Source of the DNA: Azophilus sp026709365 | Lineage (GTDB): Bacteria; Pseudomonadota; Gammaproteobacteria; Pseudomonadales; Azotimanducaceae | Reading direction: 5' to 3' | Assembly (NCBI GenBank): GCA_965200175.1 | Contig: OZ241345.1 | Coordinates: 868,001 to 932,000 of the forward strand | Length of the DNA stretch: 64,000 nt | In this document: one piece after another, positions 1-10,903 of the stretch | Layout: every line of letters begins with the position of its first letter | How positions within the stretch are numbered: the first letter of the stretch is position 1 | Notes under the pieces: generated by a model | Database searches by the model: none | Told to the model about the DNA's origin: nothing | The model's input: the letters and a program-made list of their open reading frames with translations, nothing else | Program-made: the position numbers and the translations under genes

Positions 1-1165
1 CAACATCGGCGGCAACGCGGCCTGCGATCTCGCCTCCTATGACGAGGATGCCTGTCCCTTCATCATGGATGCGGACGGCTCCCGCTTGGGTTCAGCGCGG
101 GACTACGAAATGCGCGAGGATGTCGGTGCGCTCTACCTGATGAGCCGCATGAATCTCGGCAAGCTGCGGGTTGTTTACGGCGTCCGCTACGAGCGGACCA
201 AGTTCGAAGCCGATGGCTTCAGCGTCCGCGAGGTGGATGTGAAGGGCGAGGAGGACGTCCAGATTGCGCCCGTTTCGTTTGCGAGCGACTACGAAAATCT
301 CCTGCCGAGCGTCAACCTGCGCTACAAGGCGACCGACAGCCTCATCCTGCGCGCAGCCTACACCCAATCAGTCGCAAGGCCGTCCTTCGGGGACATATCG
401 CCCACCGCAGGCGCCATCGAGATTGAGCAGGACGACGACGAGATCGAATTGAAGGTCGAGGCTGGCAATCCGCAGCTTGATCCCTTCGAGTCGCGGAACT
501 TCGACTTCTCCGTTGAATACTATCCTGAGCGGCTCGGCATTTTGAATGCCGGGCTTTTCTACAAGAAGATCGACAACTTCATCTTCCAAGCGGATGTCAG
601 CGGGGTTGTGGACCCGGCCGTCCATGCAGGGCCGATTGCCGTGACCGACATCGAGATCTTCGAGCCTCGCAACGGCAACGCGGCGGACCTGCTTGGACTT
701 GAAGTGGGATGGACGCGGCACTTCTCCGAGTTGCCGTCCCCGTTTGACGGCCTCATTCTCATGGCCAACGCCACCTTCACGGACAGCGAGGCCGACCTTG
801 GCCTCGGCGCCGATGCCGATCGCGACAGCGACACGGCGCTGCCGCTGCAAGCGGACATGGTCGCCAATTTCGTGATCGGCTACGAGAAGGGGCCGTGGAG
901 CCTGCGCCTGTCATCGGCCTACATCAGCGAACGCCTCGCGGAGATCAACTTCGAGGACGACCGCAACGATCTGTACGAGGACGGGCATCATCAGATTGAC
1001 CTGACGCTCAAATACGACATGAACGACCGCTTGCAGATCCACTTCCACGCCATGAACCTCAACGAGGAGTCTGGCTACCGTTACTATGGCAACTCGCGCT
1101 TCAATGCCCAATACGACGAGATTGGGCGCTCATTCGCGCTCGGCGTGACCTATCGGAGCTTTTGA
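1..1165 (+). CDS. TonB-dependent receptor, C-terminal part (5' end outside window)
   Basis: The frame is open from base 2 to the TGA at 1163-1165, so only the C-terminal ~388 residues are visible. The sequence shows repeated amphipathic outer-membrane beta-strands (for example NLLPSVNLRYKATDSLILRA and ARPSFGDISP), dense in Tyr/Asp/Asn, and ends in an aromatic residue (VTYRSF), as expected of a BAM-inserted barrel. The IRAAYTQSVARPSF-type stretch is typical of the TBDR barrel. The next gene, a secreted phytase, begins 3 bp after the stop, so the receptor probably imports a product of phytate hydrolysis or a metal-phytate complex; that substrate is inferred from context. The plug domain and TonB box lie outside the window. 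Confidence 0.93.
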   Translation, partial: NIGGNAACDLASYDEDACPFIMDADGSRLGSARDYEMREDVGALYLMSRMNLGKLRVVYGVRYERTKFEADGFSVREVDVKGEEDVQIAPVSFASDYENLLPSVNLRYKATDSLILRAAYTQSVARPSFGDISPTAGAIEIEQDDDEIELKVEAGNPQLDPFESRNFDFSVEYYPERLGILNAGLFYKKIDNFIFQADVSGVVDPAVHAGPIAVTDIEIFEPRNGNAADLLGLEVGWTRHFSELPSPFDGLILMANATFTDSEADLGLGADADRDSDTALPLQADMVANFVIGYEKGPWSLRLSSAYISERLAEINFEDDRNDLYEDGHHQIDLTLKYDMNDRLQIHFHAMNLNEESGYRYYGNSRFNAQYDEIGRSFALGVTYRSF

Positions 1166-1168
1166 TTG

Positions 1169-2200
1169 ATGCCATCAAAAGCAGCGCTCCTCCCGCTCCC
1201 GCTTGTGTTGATCCTCGGCTGTGGGCAGCCGGACTACCCCCGCATCGCCGCAAGCGCAGAGACGACGCCAGTGGCCAGTTCAGGGGACGCGGCAGACGAT
1301 CCGGCGATCTGGGTGAATCCCGCCAACCCTGATTCGAGCCTGATTCTCGCCACCGACAAGCGCCGGGGGCTGGCGGTTTACGATCTTGCGGGCAATGAGC
1401 GGCAATTCATCGAGCGCGGACGGCTGAACAATGTCGATTTGCGCTCAGGCATAGGGCTTGACGGGGCTGAAGCCACGCTCGCCGTGGCCACCAACCGAAC
1501 GACGCGCAGCCTTGATGTGTTTGAAGTGTCCAACGAAGGCCAAGTGTCCTTCCGACTCGAGCAGCCGCTCGACATGGCGGATCCCTACGGCATCTGCATG
1601 ACGCGGGCTGATGACGGCAGCGCATCGGTGTTTGTCAATGACAAGAACGGCGGCTATCAGCAGTGGCAACTGACGTGCGCGGACCAACTCGCGCCGCAGC
1701 TTAGGGCAAGTTTTGCGCTCGAAAGCCAGCCGGAGGGGTGTGTGGTGGACGATCGCGCGGGCCAGCTCTACCTCGGGGAGGAGGCGCGCGGCGTTTGGGT
1801 GATGCCAGCCGATGGCGGCCGCGCCGCCGAGATGACGCTGATTGACGGCACCGAAAACGGTCCGTTGGTCGCTGACGTCGAGGGCATGGCGATCTATCAG
1901 GCGGCCATCGCGCAGTCGTATCTGGTAGTCTCAAGCCAAGGTGACGACAGCTTCGCCCTGTACGACATCAAGGACGGGCACCGGCATGTTGGCTCATTTC
2001 GCGTAGCGGACCACCCTGAATTGCGGATTGACGGCGTACAGGAAACCGACGGCCTCGATGTGACGGCTTTGGCGTTGGGCAGCCGATTCCCGCAAGGCCT
2101 GCTGGTCGTTCAGGATGGCGACAACCGTCGTCCACGCGAAAATCAGAACTTCAAGCTGATCGACTGGCGGGAGGTGGCGGCAGCCCTGCCTTTGCGCTGA
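1169..2200 (+). CDS. Beta-propeller phytase (3-phytase family), lipoprotein
   Basis: 343 residues from ATG 1169; a TTG lies directly before it at 1166, but the ATG gives a cleaner signal. The N-terminus is a hydrophobic export signal ending in ILGC (Cys18), a probable lipoprotein cleavage site. The mature part opens with GDAADDPAIWVNP and ATDKRRGLAVYDLAG, the hallmark of the first blades of beta-propeller phytases, and later has EGCVVDD, LYLGEE, VADVEGMAIY and DGLDVTALALG with the acidic calcium-binding loops of the family. It should release phosphate from phytate at the cell surface in a calcium-dependent way. It follows a TBDR gene by 3 bp and is probably co-transcribed with it. Confidence 0.93.
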   Translation: MPSKAALLPLPLVLILGCGQPDYPRIAASAETTPVASSGDAADDPAIWVNPANPDSSLILATDKRRGLAVYDLAGNERQFIERGRLNNVDLRSGIGLDGAEATLAVATNRTTRSLDVFEVSNEGQVSFRLEQPLDMADPYGICMTRADDGSASVFVNDKNGGYQQWQLTCADQLAPQLRASFALESQPEGCVVDDRAGQLYLGEEARGVWVMPADGGRAAEMTLIDGTENGPLVADVEGMAIYQAAIAQSYLVVSSQGDDSFALYDIKDGHRHVGSFRVADHPELRIDGVQETDGLDVTALALGSRFPQGLLVVQDGDNRRPRENQNFKLIDWREVAAALPLR

Positions 2201-2261
2201 CCCGGATGCCGCACGAGCCGAGCGATTTGCAGAACCCAGCGCACAGGCGCAGTTCGTCATT

Positions 2262-2287
2262 GCCAAGGTCGTTTTGATGACCTTGGC
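2262..2287. terminator. Possible bidirectional terminator hairpin between phytase and dnaQ
   Basis: GCCAAGGTC (2262-2270) and GACCTTGGC (2279-2287) form a 9-bp perfect stem with an 8-nt loop between two convergent genes. There is no strong T tract, so a role in termination is inferred from position. Confidence 0.4.
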
Positions 2288-2314
2288 GGGGGCGCAAGGT
2301 TTGGCTGCTGGACC

Positions 2315-3001
2315 CTAACCCGAAGCCGCCGCCACCACCGCCATCATGCGCTCGTGCTCAGCGAGCTCCTCGGCGCTGGCTTGAACCACCTTCAGCCGCG
2401 GGCGGCTCGCCGGCAAGGGTTCGAAGTCAAGCCAGGCTCCCGCTTCGATGCCGGGCTCCTGGGGGCTTGCGAACAGGGCCGTCTGGCCGCCGGTCATGGC
2501 CAGATACACCTCCGCCAGTATCTCCGCGTCGAGCAGGGCGCCGTGACGTTCGCGGGCGCTGTTATCGACGTTGAAGCGGCGGCACAAGGCGTCCAAGCCA
2601 TTCTTGCCGCCCGGGTAGTTGTGCTTGGCCAGCGCCAAGGAGTCGGTCACCTTGCAAAGTTCGCTGATTCGGGGCGCGGTACCGGGCAGCAGGGACAGCT
2701 CGCGATCGAGAAAGGCGACATCGAAGGGCGCGTTGTGAATGACCAGCTCCGCATCCCGGATGAAGGCGACAAAGGCCTCGCTGATGTCCGCGAACAGGGG
2801 CTTGCCGGCCAGGAAGTCCGCATCGATGCCGTGAACCTGCAGGGCGCCATCGTCGATTTCGCGCTGCGGATTGAGATAGGTGTGGAAGGTCTCGCCGGTC
2901 AGCTCGCGGTCGATGAGCTCCACGGCGCCGATCTCGATGACCCGGTGGCCCCGCTCCGGCTCCAAGCCCGTGGTTTCGGTGTCCAGCACAATCTGACGCA
3001 T
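2315..3001 (-). CDS. dnaQ: DNA polymerase III epsilon subunit (3'-5' proofreading exonuclease)
   Basis: 228 residues, close to the usual length. It begins MRQIVLDTETTGLEP, the Exo I motif with catalytic Asp and Glu, followed by GHRVIEIGAVEL, HNAPFDVAFLDREL (Exo II) and ERHGALLDAEILAEVYLAM (Exo III, His and Asp), all of the DnaQ family DEDDh fold. The C-terminal region carries the segment that binds the alpha subunit. It proofreads during replication. It lies downstream of rnhA on the same strand with a 50-bp gap, the classic dnaQ/rnhA neighbourhood of gammaproteobacteria. Confidence 0.97.
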   Translation of the reverse strand: MRQIVLDTETTGLEPERGHRVIEIGAVELIDRELTGETFHTYLNPQREIDDGALQVHGIDADFLAGKPLFADISEAFVAFIRDAELVIHNAPFDVAFLDRELSLLPGTAPRISELCKVTDSLALAKHNYPGGKNGLDALCRRFNVDNSARERHGALLDAEILAEVYLAMTGGQTALFASPQEPGIEAGAWLDFEPLPASRPRLKVVQASAEELAEHERMMAVVAAASG

Positions 3002-3051
3002 GCGTTGCCTCCGTTTTCTCTTTGCCCTTTCGGGTTGTCCTCTTGGCCCTT

Positions 3052-3489
3052 TCAGGATGTCGAATTCAGGGTGGCAATGGCCGCTCGGGCGGCCGCATCG
3101 ACCCGTTCGTTGTCCGGGTCGCCGCTATGGCCCTTGACCCAACGCCACTGCACGTCATGCGGGGCGACCGCGGCGTCAAGGCGGCGCCACAGATCCTGGT
3201 TCTTGACCGGCTTGCGGTTCGCCGTGCGCCAACCGTTGGCCCGCCAGCCGGCGATCCATGCGGTGATGCCTTGGCGCACGTACTCCGAATCCGTGGTCAG
3301 CCGCACTTGGCTGGCCGCCTTGAGTTGCTCAAGCCCCATGATGGCGGCCATCAGCTCCATGCGGTTGTTGGTGGTGTTGGACTCGGCCCCGGACAGCAGC
3401 TGCTCCGCACTTTTGTGGCGCAGCAAGGCCGCCCAGCCTCCCGGACCCGGATTGCCCAAGCAGGAGCCGTCGGTGTAGATCTCAACCAC
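3052..3489 (-). CDS. rnhA: Ribonuclease HI
   Basis: 145 residues from a GTG start that overlaps the end of the upstream methyltransferase gene by 8 bp. Catalytic residues are visible: Asp7 in YTDGSC, Glu in NNRMELMAA, Asp in TTDSEYV, and the C-terminal VKGHSGDPDNERVD with the conserved His and Asp. The enzyme degrades RNA in RNA-DNA hybrids. The start is set by alignment with VEIFTDGS-type N-termini; no in-frame ATG precedes it. Translational coupling to the upstream gene is likely. Confidence 0.97.
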   Translation of the reverse strand: MVEIYTDGSCLGNPGPGGWAALLRHKSAEQLLSGAESNTTNNRMELMAAIMGLEQLKAASQVRLTTDSEYVRQGITAWIAGWRANGWRTANRKPVKNQDLWRRLDAAVAPHDVQWRWVKGHSGDPDNERVDAAARAAIATLNSTS

Positions 3490-4252
3490 GGCCGTGGCGA
3501 CTGTGTGCCCAAGTGCGCGGATAGCTGGCGGCGGCGAGCTTGCGGCCCCGCAACGGCCGCGGCGGCCCCGCGAAGCTTGTCCCCTGCGACTGCTTCACCG
3601 CCGAGGCCAGCAGAACCGCGCCCAAGGGGGGCCGGGCATCGCCGATCCAACCGGCAAGGCGCCTGCTGCCGAACGGCCCGCCGCCAGCCGGAAGGCTCCG
3701 GGCGATGTTCACCGGCGCGCCGAAACCCAAGTACTCCGCAGGCTGGTCAAGCTGTAGGCCGAGCAGCGCCAACCAATCAAAAAGCCGCAGCGGGTTGACG
3801 AACCTCACATCCGAAAACACGTCCGCGCGGAAGCGGCCGTAGAGGCGGCGCAGGCCCCAGGCGCTGAAGCTGTTGAACGCGCAAATGCAGATGCGGCCAC
3901 CCGGAGCGATCACCCGGCCCACTTCGCGCAGCGCCCGGCGCGGATCCCCTTCCAGCTCCAGGCTGTGGTGCAAAACGAACCCGTCCACGCTGTTGTCCGG
4001 CAACGGCAGCGCCGCCAAGCGACTGGCGAAAGTGGCCATGCCCAGCTCATCGCAGGCTTTCGATCGACCATCGGAGAGGTAGAGACAGCGGCGCGCCATG
4101 CAGCGCTTGACGCCGCGCGCCGACTCCGCAAAGGGACCGGACCAAACCAGCACGTCGCCATGCAGCCGCCGCACCATTTCATCAAGGCGCGGCTGCTCCT
4201 CCGCGAGCAGACGCTCCCCAAACTTGGTGCGGGACCAATCCACGGAATCCAC
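3482..4252 (-). CDS. YafS-like SAM-dependent methyltransferase
   Basis: About 256 residues. The frame is open further upstream into ppiD, but a real start should lie after the ppiD stop at 4263; GTG at 4252 (or GTG 4243) places the WSRTKFGERL segment at the N-terminus, matching YafS-type proteins. LPLPDNSVDGFVLHHSLEL and DPRRALREVGRVIAPGGRICI are the characteristic post-I and central motifs of class I methyltransferases (Methyltransf_11). The next gene is rnhA, as in many gammaproteobacteria where a yafS-like gene flanks rnhA. Substrate unknown. The start is uncertain by a few codons. Confidence 0.85.
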   Translation of the reverse strand: MDSVDWSRTKFGERLLAEEQPRLDEMVRRLHGDVLVWSGPFAESARGVKRCMARRCLYLSDGRSKACDELGMATFASRLAALPLPDNSVDGFVLHHSLELEGDPRRALREVGRVIAPGGRICICAFNSFSAWGLRRLYGRFRADVFSDVRFVNPLRLFDWLALLGLQLDQPAEYLGFGAPVNIARSLPAGGGPFGSRRLAGWIGDARPPLGAVLLASAVKQSQGTSFAGPPRPLRGRKLAAASYPRTWAHSRHGRG

Positions 4253-4262
4253 CGGCTGGCGG

Positions 4263-6167
4263 TCAGTCCGATTGCGCAACGCGCCGCGAGATGTCGGCAT
4301 CGGCCAAGTAGCCTTGGTAGAGAGCCTCATAGTCCAGGGTTTCGCTGCGGGTGACGAACAGCTCGCGCAAACCGTCCAATTCCGAGTCCGCCAGGGCGGA
4401 GGCATCGCCTTCGACCACTCGAGTGACGGTGACTATGGCCTTGTCCCCGGCACCCAGGCCAGCTGCGCCGACGCTTTTGCCGCCCGCTGCGGGCCGGCTC
4501 AGGGCAAAGGCGGTCTGCGTCACCTCGGGGGGCGGGCGTGGATCGGTTCGGGTGGCCGCCTCCAGGGTCTGCCATGCCAAGCCGTGCTCATCGGCCACCG
4601 CGGCCACGCCATCGCCCGCCCGCACCCTGGCCAATGCGGCGTCAGAGGCTTCGGCCAGCCGAGCCCGGGCTGTCCGTTCGACGAGCAGGGCCTCGATCTG
4701 CGGGCGCACCTCGTCCAAGGCCTTGAGCACGGATGCGTGGTGCTCATCCACCCGGGCGACGACGGCGCGGTTGGCGCCGTACTCCAAGGCCGCGGTGTTG
4801 TTGCCGTCAAGCAGCACGTCGGCCGCAAAGAGCGCCTCGCGAATGTCCGCATCGGCAAAAACCGCATCCCCGGCGGTGCGGCTGACGCCCTCCACCCGCT
4901 GGATTTCAAGGCCAAAGGCCTCGGCCGCAGCCGCCAGGGAGTCGTTGTTCTCGAAGGCAAGGCTGTCCAGCTCACGCATCCGCTCCGCGAACAACGCCTC
5001 CGCCGCAGCTCGGCGCAGGCGTTCCTCGAGGATCGCCCGGCGTTCCGAAAACGCCGGAAACTCGACGGCTTCAATGCCGTCCAGCCGGATCAGGTGATAG
5101 CCGAAGGCCGACTTGACGGGCACTGAGAGCTCGCCGACCTCCAAGGCCCACAAAGCCGCTTCAAAATCGGGATCGAATATGCCTTGGCCCACGGCGCCAA
5201 GGTCGCCGCCGAGTTGGGCGGAGCCGGGATCTTCGGAGTAGGCTTCCGCCAACTCCGCAAAGGACTCCCCGGCGGCGATGCGCGAGCTGATGTCCTCCAG
5301 CAGCGCAATGGCCTGCGCCTCGGTGCGCTCATCGCCGACGCGCAGCAGAATGTGCGAGCTTCGGCGCTGCTCATCGGCTTGGGCCGCTGCCTCGTCCGCC
5401 GCGTGCTCCCGCTCGAGATCGGCCTCGGTGACCTCGATCGCCGGATCGTCCAGCATTTGGTCCCAAGCCAACTCGACATAGGCGGCATTCACGGTCTCCT
5501 CGGTCATCAGCTCCGTCTGGTGCTCCTGGTAGTAGGTCTCGACCTGGACGGCATCCACCGTCACGCCCTCGCTGAAGTGGGTGACGGTGAACGGCAGCCA
5601 GGCGAGATCCCGCTTTTGGCCCATCAGGCGCGCGAACGAGCGCGTCTCCCAGTCCGTGGCGAACACCGAATCGGTGATGGCGAGTCGCAGCTGGTCGCTG
5701 CTCATCTGCTTGGCGAGCGCCGCCATGTAATCGGTCGGGGTGAAGCCCATGGCCGAGAGGCCGCGGCGATAGAGGTCGCTGTTGAACTGCCCGTCGATCT
5801 GGAAGCCGGGGTCGGCAACCACCGCGGCATTGACTCGGGACGGGGCGGCCGCCAAGTCCAGGTCCTCGACGATCTGCTCCAGCAAAGTGCGGGTGACCAG
5901 CCGCTCCAAGGCCCTTGACTGCATCTGCAGCGGATCAAGGTCGGCGGATTCGCCGCCTTCCATCAACAAAAGACGCTTTTCCCGCTCCGTTTCCTGGAGC
6001 AATGCCCCTTGGGTGATGTCGTGCCCGTTGACGCTGGCCACGGCCGGGTCGCCGGGCGCGAAGACGTTGAAGGCGCCAAAACCAAAGAAGGCCAGAGCAA
6101 AGACCAGCACGGCAATAATGATCTTGAAGCCGGTGCTTTGGGTTTGGTCGCGAAGTCTCTGCAGCAT
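4263..6167 (-). CDS. ppiD: Periplasmic peptidyl-prolyl isomerase/chaperone, PpiD type
   Basis: 634 residues, the usual PpiD length. A short cytoplasmic N-terminus is followed by one membrane anchor (about residues 14-35, IIIAVLVFALAFFGFGAF), a SurA_N-like chaperone region, and a parvulin PPIase domain around residues 267-360 (SSHILLRVGD, EDPGSAQLGGDLG, VKSAFGYHLIRLDG). A long C-terminal helical region follows. It assists folding of outer-membrane and periplasmic proteins near the Sec translocon. It lies downstream of hupB and lon on the same strand, the conserved lon-hupB-ppiD order. Confidence 0.95.
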   Translation of the reverse strand: MLQRLRDQTQSTGFKIIIAVLVFALAFFGFGAFNVFAPGDPAVASVNGHDITQGALLQETEREKRLLLMEGGESADLDPLQMQSRALERLVTRTLLEQIVEDLDLAAAPSRVNAAVVADPGFQIDGQFNSDLYRRGLSAMGFTPTDYMAALAKQMSSDQLRLAITDSVFATDWETRSFARLMGQKRDLAWLPFTVTHFSEGVTVDAVQVETYYQEHQTELMTEETVNAAYVELAWDQMLDDPAIEVTEADLEREHAADEAAAQADEQRRSSHILLRVGDERTEAQAIALLEDISSRIAAGESFAELAEAYSEDPGSAQLGGDLGAVGQGIFDPDFEAALWALEVGELSVPVKSAFGYHLIRLDGIEAVEFPAFSERRAILEERLRRAAAEALFAERMRELDSLAFENNDSLAAAAEAFGLEIQRVEGVSRTAGDAVFADADIREALFAADVLLDGNNTAALEYGANRAVVARVDEHHASVLKALDEVRPQIEALLVERTARARLAEASDAALARVRAGDGVAAVADEHGLAWQTLEAATRTDPRPPPEVTQTAFALSRPAAGGKSVGAAGLGAGDKAIVTVTRVVEGDASALADSELDGLRELFVTRSETLDYEALYQGYLADADISRRVAQSD

Positions 6168-6242
6168 GCCGCTAAACCATGCGCAAAACGCGCCTTAGTG
6201 GGCTTTGGAGCGATGCCCCGCGAAGGCGGGGCATCCGCACGT

Positions 6243-6515
6243 CTAGTTCAGGGCATCTTTGAGCGCCTTGCCGGGCTTGAAGGCGGCGGCCCGGGAGGCG
6301 GCGATGTCGATGTTCTCGCCAGTTTGGGGGTTGCGCCCCTTGCGGGCGGCCCGCTCCCGCACCAGGAATGTGCCGAAGCCAACGAGGGACACCGGTTCCG
6401 ATTGCTTGAGCGCCCCGGTGATGGAGTCAAGCGCTGCGTCAACTGCGCGGCCGGCGTCAGCCTTGGACAGATCCGCTGCGTTGGCAACCTGATCAATGAG
6501 TTCTGATTTATTCAC
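6243..6515 (-). CDS. hupB: DNA-binding protein HU, beta-type
   Basis: 90 residues, the standard HU size, from a GTG start preceded by GGGAG about 10 bp upstream. It begins MNKSELIDQVANAADLSK and contains VSLVGFGTFLVRERAARKGRNP, the conserved turn and basic arm with the minor-groove-intercalating Pro. HU is a nucleoid protein that bends DNA. The lon-hupB-ppiD order supports hupB rather than hupA. Confidence 0.96.
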   Translation of the reverse strand: MNKSELIDQVANAADLSKADAGRAVDAALDSITGALKQSEPVSLVGFGTFLVRERAARKGRNPQTGENIDIAASRAAAFKPGKALKDALN

Positions 6516-6791
6516 TGTGCTTGTGCTCCCATGAGTTTTAGTGTGTCAACGCAGCTAGACTGCCGACGCTTGCCGGCACCGGGCCGCATCCATCGCTTGA
6601 GCGCCAGCCTGAGCCGCATTGCGCCTCACTCCGGCGAGCCAGCAGAAACGCGAAGTTTATACCAGCGCCTTCCAGTCCCTGCAAGATTTCCTTGGCCCTT
6701 TTTGTTGGCTTTTTGGCCGGCGTCCGCCGTTCCCTGGCCTTGCTTGGCAAACTAGCCGTTCTCCTTTCTTGCCGGCAAAGCGCATCCGACG
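6516..6791. other. lon-hupB intergenic region
   Basis: 276 bp between the lon stop and the hupB start, both on the minus strand. It presumably holds the hupB promoter. I see no repeat, RNA gene or convincing ORF in it. Confidence 0.5.
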
Positions 6792-9191
<2,400 letters not shown>

Positions 9192-9223
9192 GGGCGGCGG
9201 GGGGTTCGGCGAGCCTTGAGGCC

Positions 9224-10504
9224 CTACTCCTCCTGGGCGGCCTTGGCCTGCTCCTTGTTCTCGTACATCAGCATCGGCTCGCTGTCGCCGTTGATCACGC
9301 TTTCATCGATGATGACCTTGGCGACCGAGTCCGATGAGGGCAGGTCGTACATGGTTTCGAGCAGCACGGACTCCAGTATGGAGCGCAGGCCGCGGGCGCC
9401 GGTCTTGCGCTCCATGGCCCTTTGCGCGATGGCCTGCAGGGCATCCTCGCGGAAATCCACTTCGACGTTCTCCATCTCGAACAGCTTGCCGTACTGCTTG
9501 GTCAGCGAATTGCGCGGTTCGGTCAAAATGCGCACCAAGGCGTCGGCGTCGAGTTCGTCGATCGTGGCCACCACCGGCAGCCGGCCGACGAATTCGGGGA
9601 TCAGGCCGTAGCGGATCAGGTCCTCCGGCTCCACTTGGCGCAGGGTTTCGCCGAGTTGCCCGCGCGACTCCTCGCCCTTGACCTCGGCGCTGAAGCCGAT
9701 GCCGGACTTGTCCGAACGGTCGAGGATGATTTTGTCCAGGCCGGAGAAAGCGCCGCCGCAGATGAACAGGATGTTGCTGGTATCGACCTGCAGGAACTCC
9801 TGCTGCGGGTGCTTGCGCCCCCCTTGCGGTGGCACGGAGGCGATCGTTCCCTCGATGAGCTTCAACAGGGCCTGCTGCACGCCTTCCCCGGAAACGTCCC
9901 GGGTGATCGAGGGGTTGTCGGACTTGCGCGAGATCTTGTCGATCTCGTCGATGTAAACGATGCCGACTTGGGCTCGGTCCACCTCGTAATCGCACTTCTG
10001 CAGCAGCTTTTGAATGATGTTCTCGACATCCTCGCCCACGTAGCCCGCCTCCGTGAGGGTGGTCGCATCGGCGATGGTGAAGGGCACGTCCAGCAGGCGG
10101 GCCAAGGTTTCCGCGAGCAGCGTCTTGCCGCAGCCGGTGGGGCCGATCAGCAGGATGTTGGACTTGGACAGCTCCACATCATCCTTTTTGCCCGTGTAGT
10201 TCAGACGCTTGTAGTGGTTGTAAACCGAGACCGCAAGAACCTTCTTGGCATGGTCCTGGCCGATGACGTACTGATCGAGGATGCTGTTGATCTCCGCCGG
10301 GATGGGCAGCTTGCCGCTCTCGCCGCCTTGGCTGGCGTCCGAAGCCTCCTCGCGGATGATGTCGTTGCACAGTTCCACGCACTCATCGCAGATGAACACC
10401 GAGGGGCCGGCGATGAGCTTGCGCACTTCGTGCTGGCTTTTGCCGCAAAAGGAGCAATACAGGAGCTTGCCGGCATCGTCGCCGCGACCGCCTTTTTCCG
10501 CCAT
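9224..10504 (-). CDS. clpX: ATP-dependent Clp protease ATP-binding subunit ClpX
   Basis: 426 residues from ATG 10504, which puts the zinc-binding domain (Cys17, Cys20, Cys39, Cys42) at the N-terminus; the frame runs further upstream, but that part has no family similarity. GGAG lies upstream of the ATG. AAA+ motifs: Walker A GPTGCGKT near residues 121-128, Walker B VYIDEIDKI, the GYVGEDVE pore-1 segment, and a sensor-2 region with TGARGLR. It unfolds substrates for ClpP. About 400 bp of repeat-rich DNA separate it from clpP. Confidence 0.98.
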   Translation of the reverse strand: MAEKGGRGDDAGKLLYCSFCGKSQHEVRKLIAGPSVFICDECVELCNDIIREEASDASQGGESGKLPIPAEINSILDQYVIGQDHAKKVLAVSVYNHYKRLNYTGKKDDVELSKSNILLIGPTGCGKTLLAETLARLLDVPFTIADATTLTEAGYVGEDVENIIQKLLQKCDYEVDRAQVGIVYIDEIDKISRKSDNPSITRDVSGEGVQQALLKLIEGTIASVPPQGGRKHPQQEFLQVDTSNILFICGGAFSGLDKIILDRSDKSGIGFSAEVKGEESRGQLGETLRQVEPEDLIRYGLIPEFVGRLPVVATIDELDADALVRILTEPRNSLTKQYGKLFEMENVEVDFREDALQAIAQRAMERKTGARGLRSILESVLLETMYDLPSSDSVAKVIIDESVINGDSEPMLMYENKEQAKAAQEE

Positions 10505-10676
10505 GGTTACCTCGTCTCCTTCGCCGCCCGCGCCCGGCCGCCCTGAACGCCGGGGGCCTGCCGCGAGGGGCCAAGCCATTGGCCGTTCGAGCAAACGCGG
10601 CAATGGGTCGGGAGCGTTTCTGAAAGCATCGTCAAGTGCGTTGCCAACTATGTTTCATGCCATCGGGCTTTGCAAG

Positions 10677-10703
10677 CGCCTCTCGCCCAGAGGGCGAGAG
10701 GCG
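10677..10703. repeat. 12-bp perfect hairpin, also present at 13393-13419
   Basis: CGCCTCTCGCCC (10677-10688) and GGGCGAGAGGCG (10692-10703) form a perfect stem with a 3-nt loop. The same arms occur at 13393-13404 and 13408-13419. Both copies are followed by the dispersed GAGTTTCGC palindrome. Confidence 0.8.
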
Positions 10704-10709
10704 ATTGGA

Positions 10710-10900
10710 GTTTCGCTGCGCGAAACTCCGCGCCCTGTCGCGGGCCAATGCGGCCTTGGGGCCGGGGGCAGCGTGCCGTTTCGCTGCGCGAAACTCCGCG
10801 CCCTGTCGCGGGCCAATGCGGCCTTGGGGCCGGGGGCAGCGTGCCGTTTCGCTACGCGAAACTCCGCGCCCTGTCGCGGGCCATGCGGCCTTTGCCGTTT
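10710..10900. repeat. Tandem 68-bp repeat with palindromic core between clpX and clpP
   Basis: Units beginning GTTTCGCTGCGCGAAACTCC start at 10710, 10778 and 10846 (period 68 bp, nearly identical), and a truncated unit begins at 10897 and runs into the end of clpP. Each contains the inverted repeat GTTTCGC...GCGAAAC and the run CGCGCCCTGTCGCGGGCC. This explains most of the 399-bp gap between clpX and clpP. No ORF here looks genuine. Confidence 0.85.
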
Positions 10901-10903
10901 CGC

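Noticed and set aside
2354..3478. 374-codon plus-strand frame across dnaQ and rnhA
   Set aside because: It spans two well-supported minus-strand genes and their gap and shows no family features.
10677..10903. CRISPR array between clpX and clpP
   Set aside because: The units are near-identical over their full 68 bp, so there are no unique spacers; copies are few and no cas genes are present.
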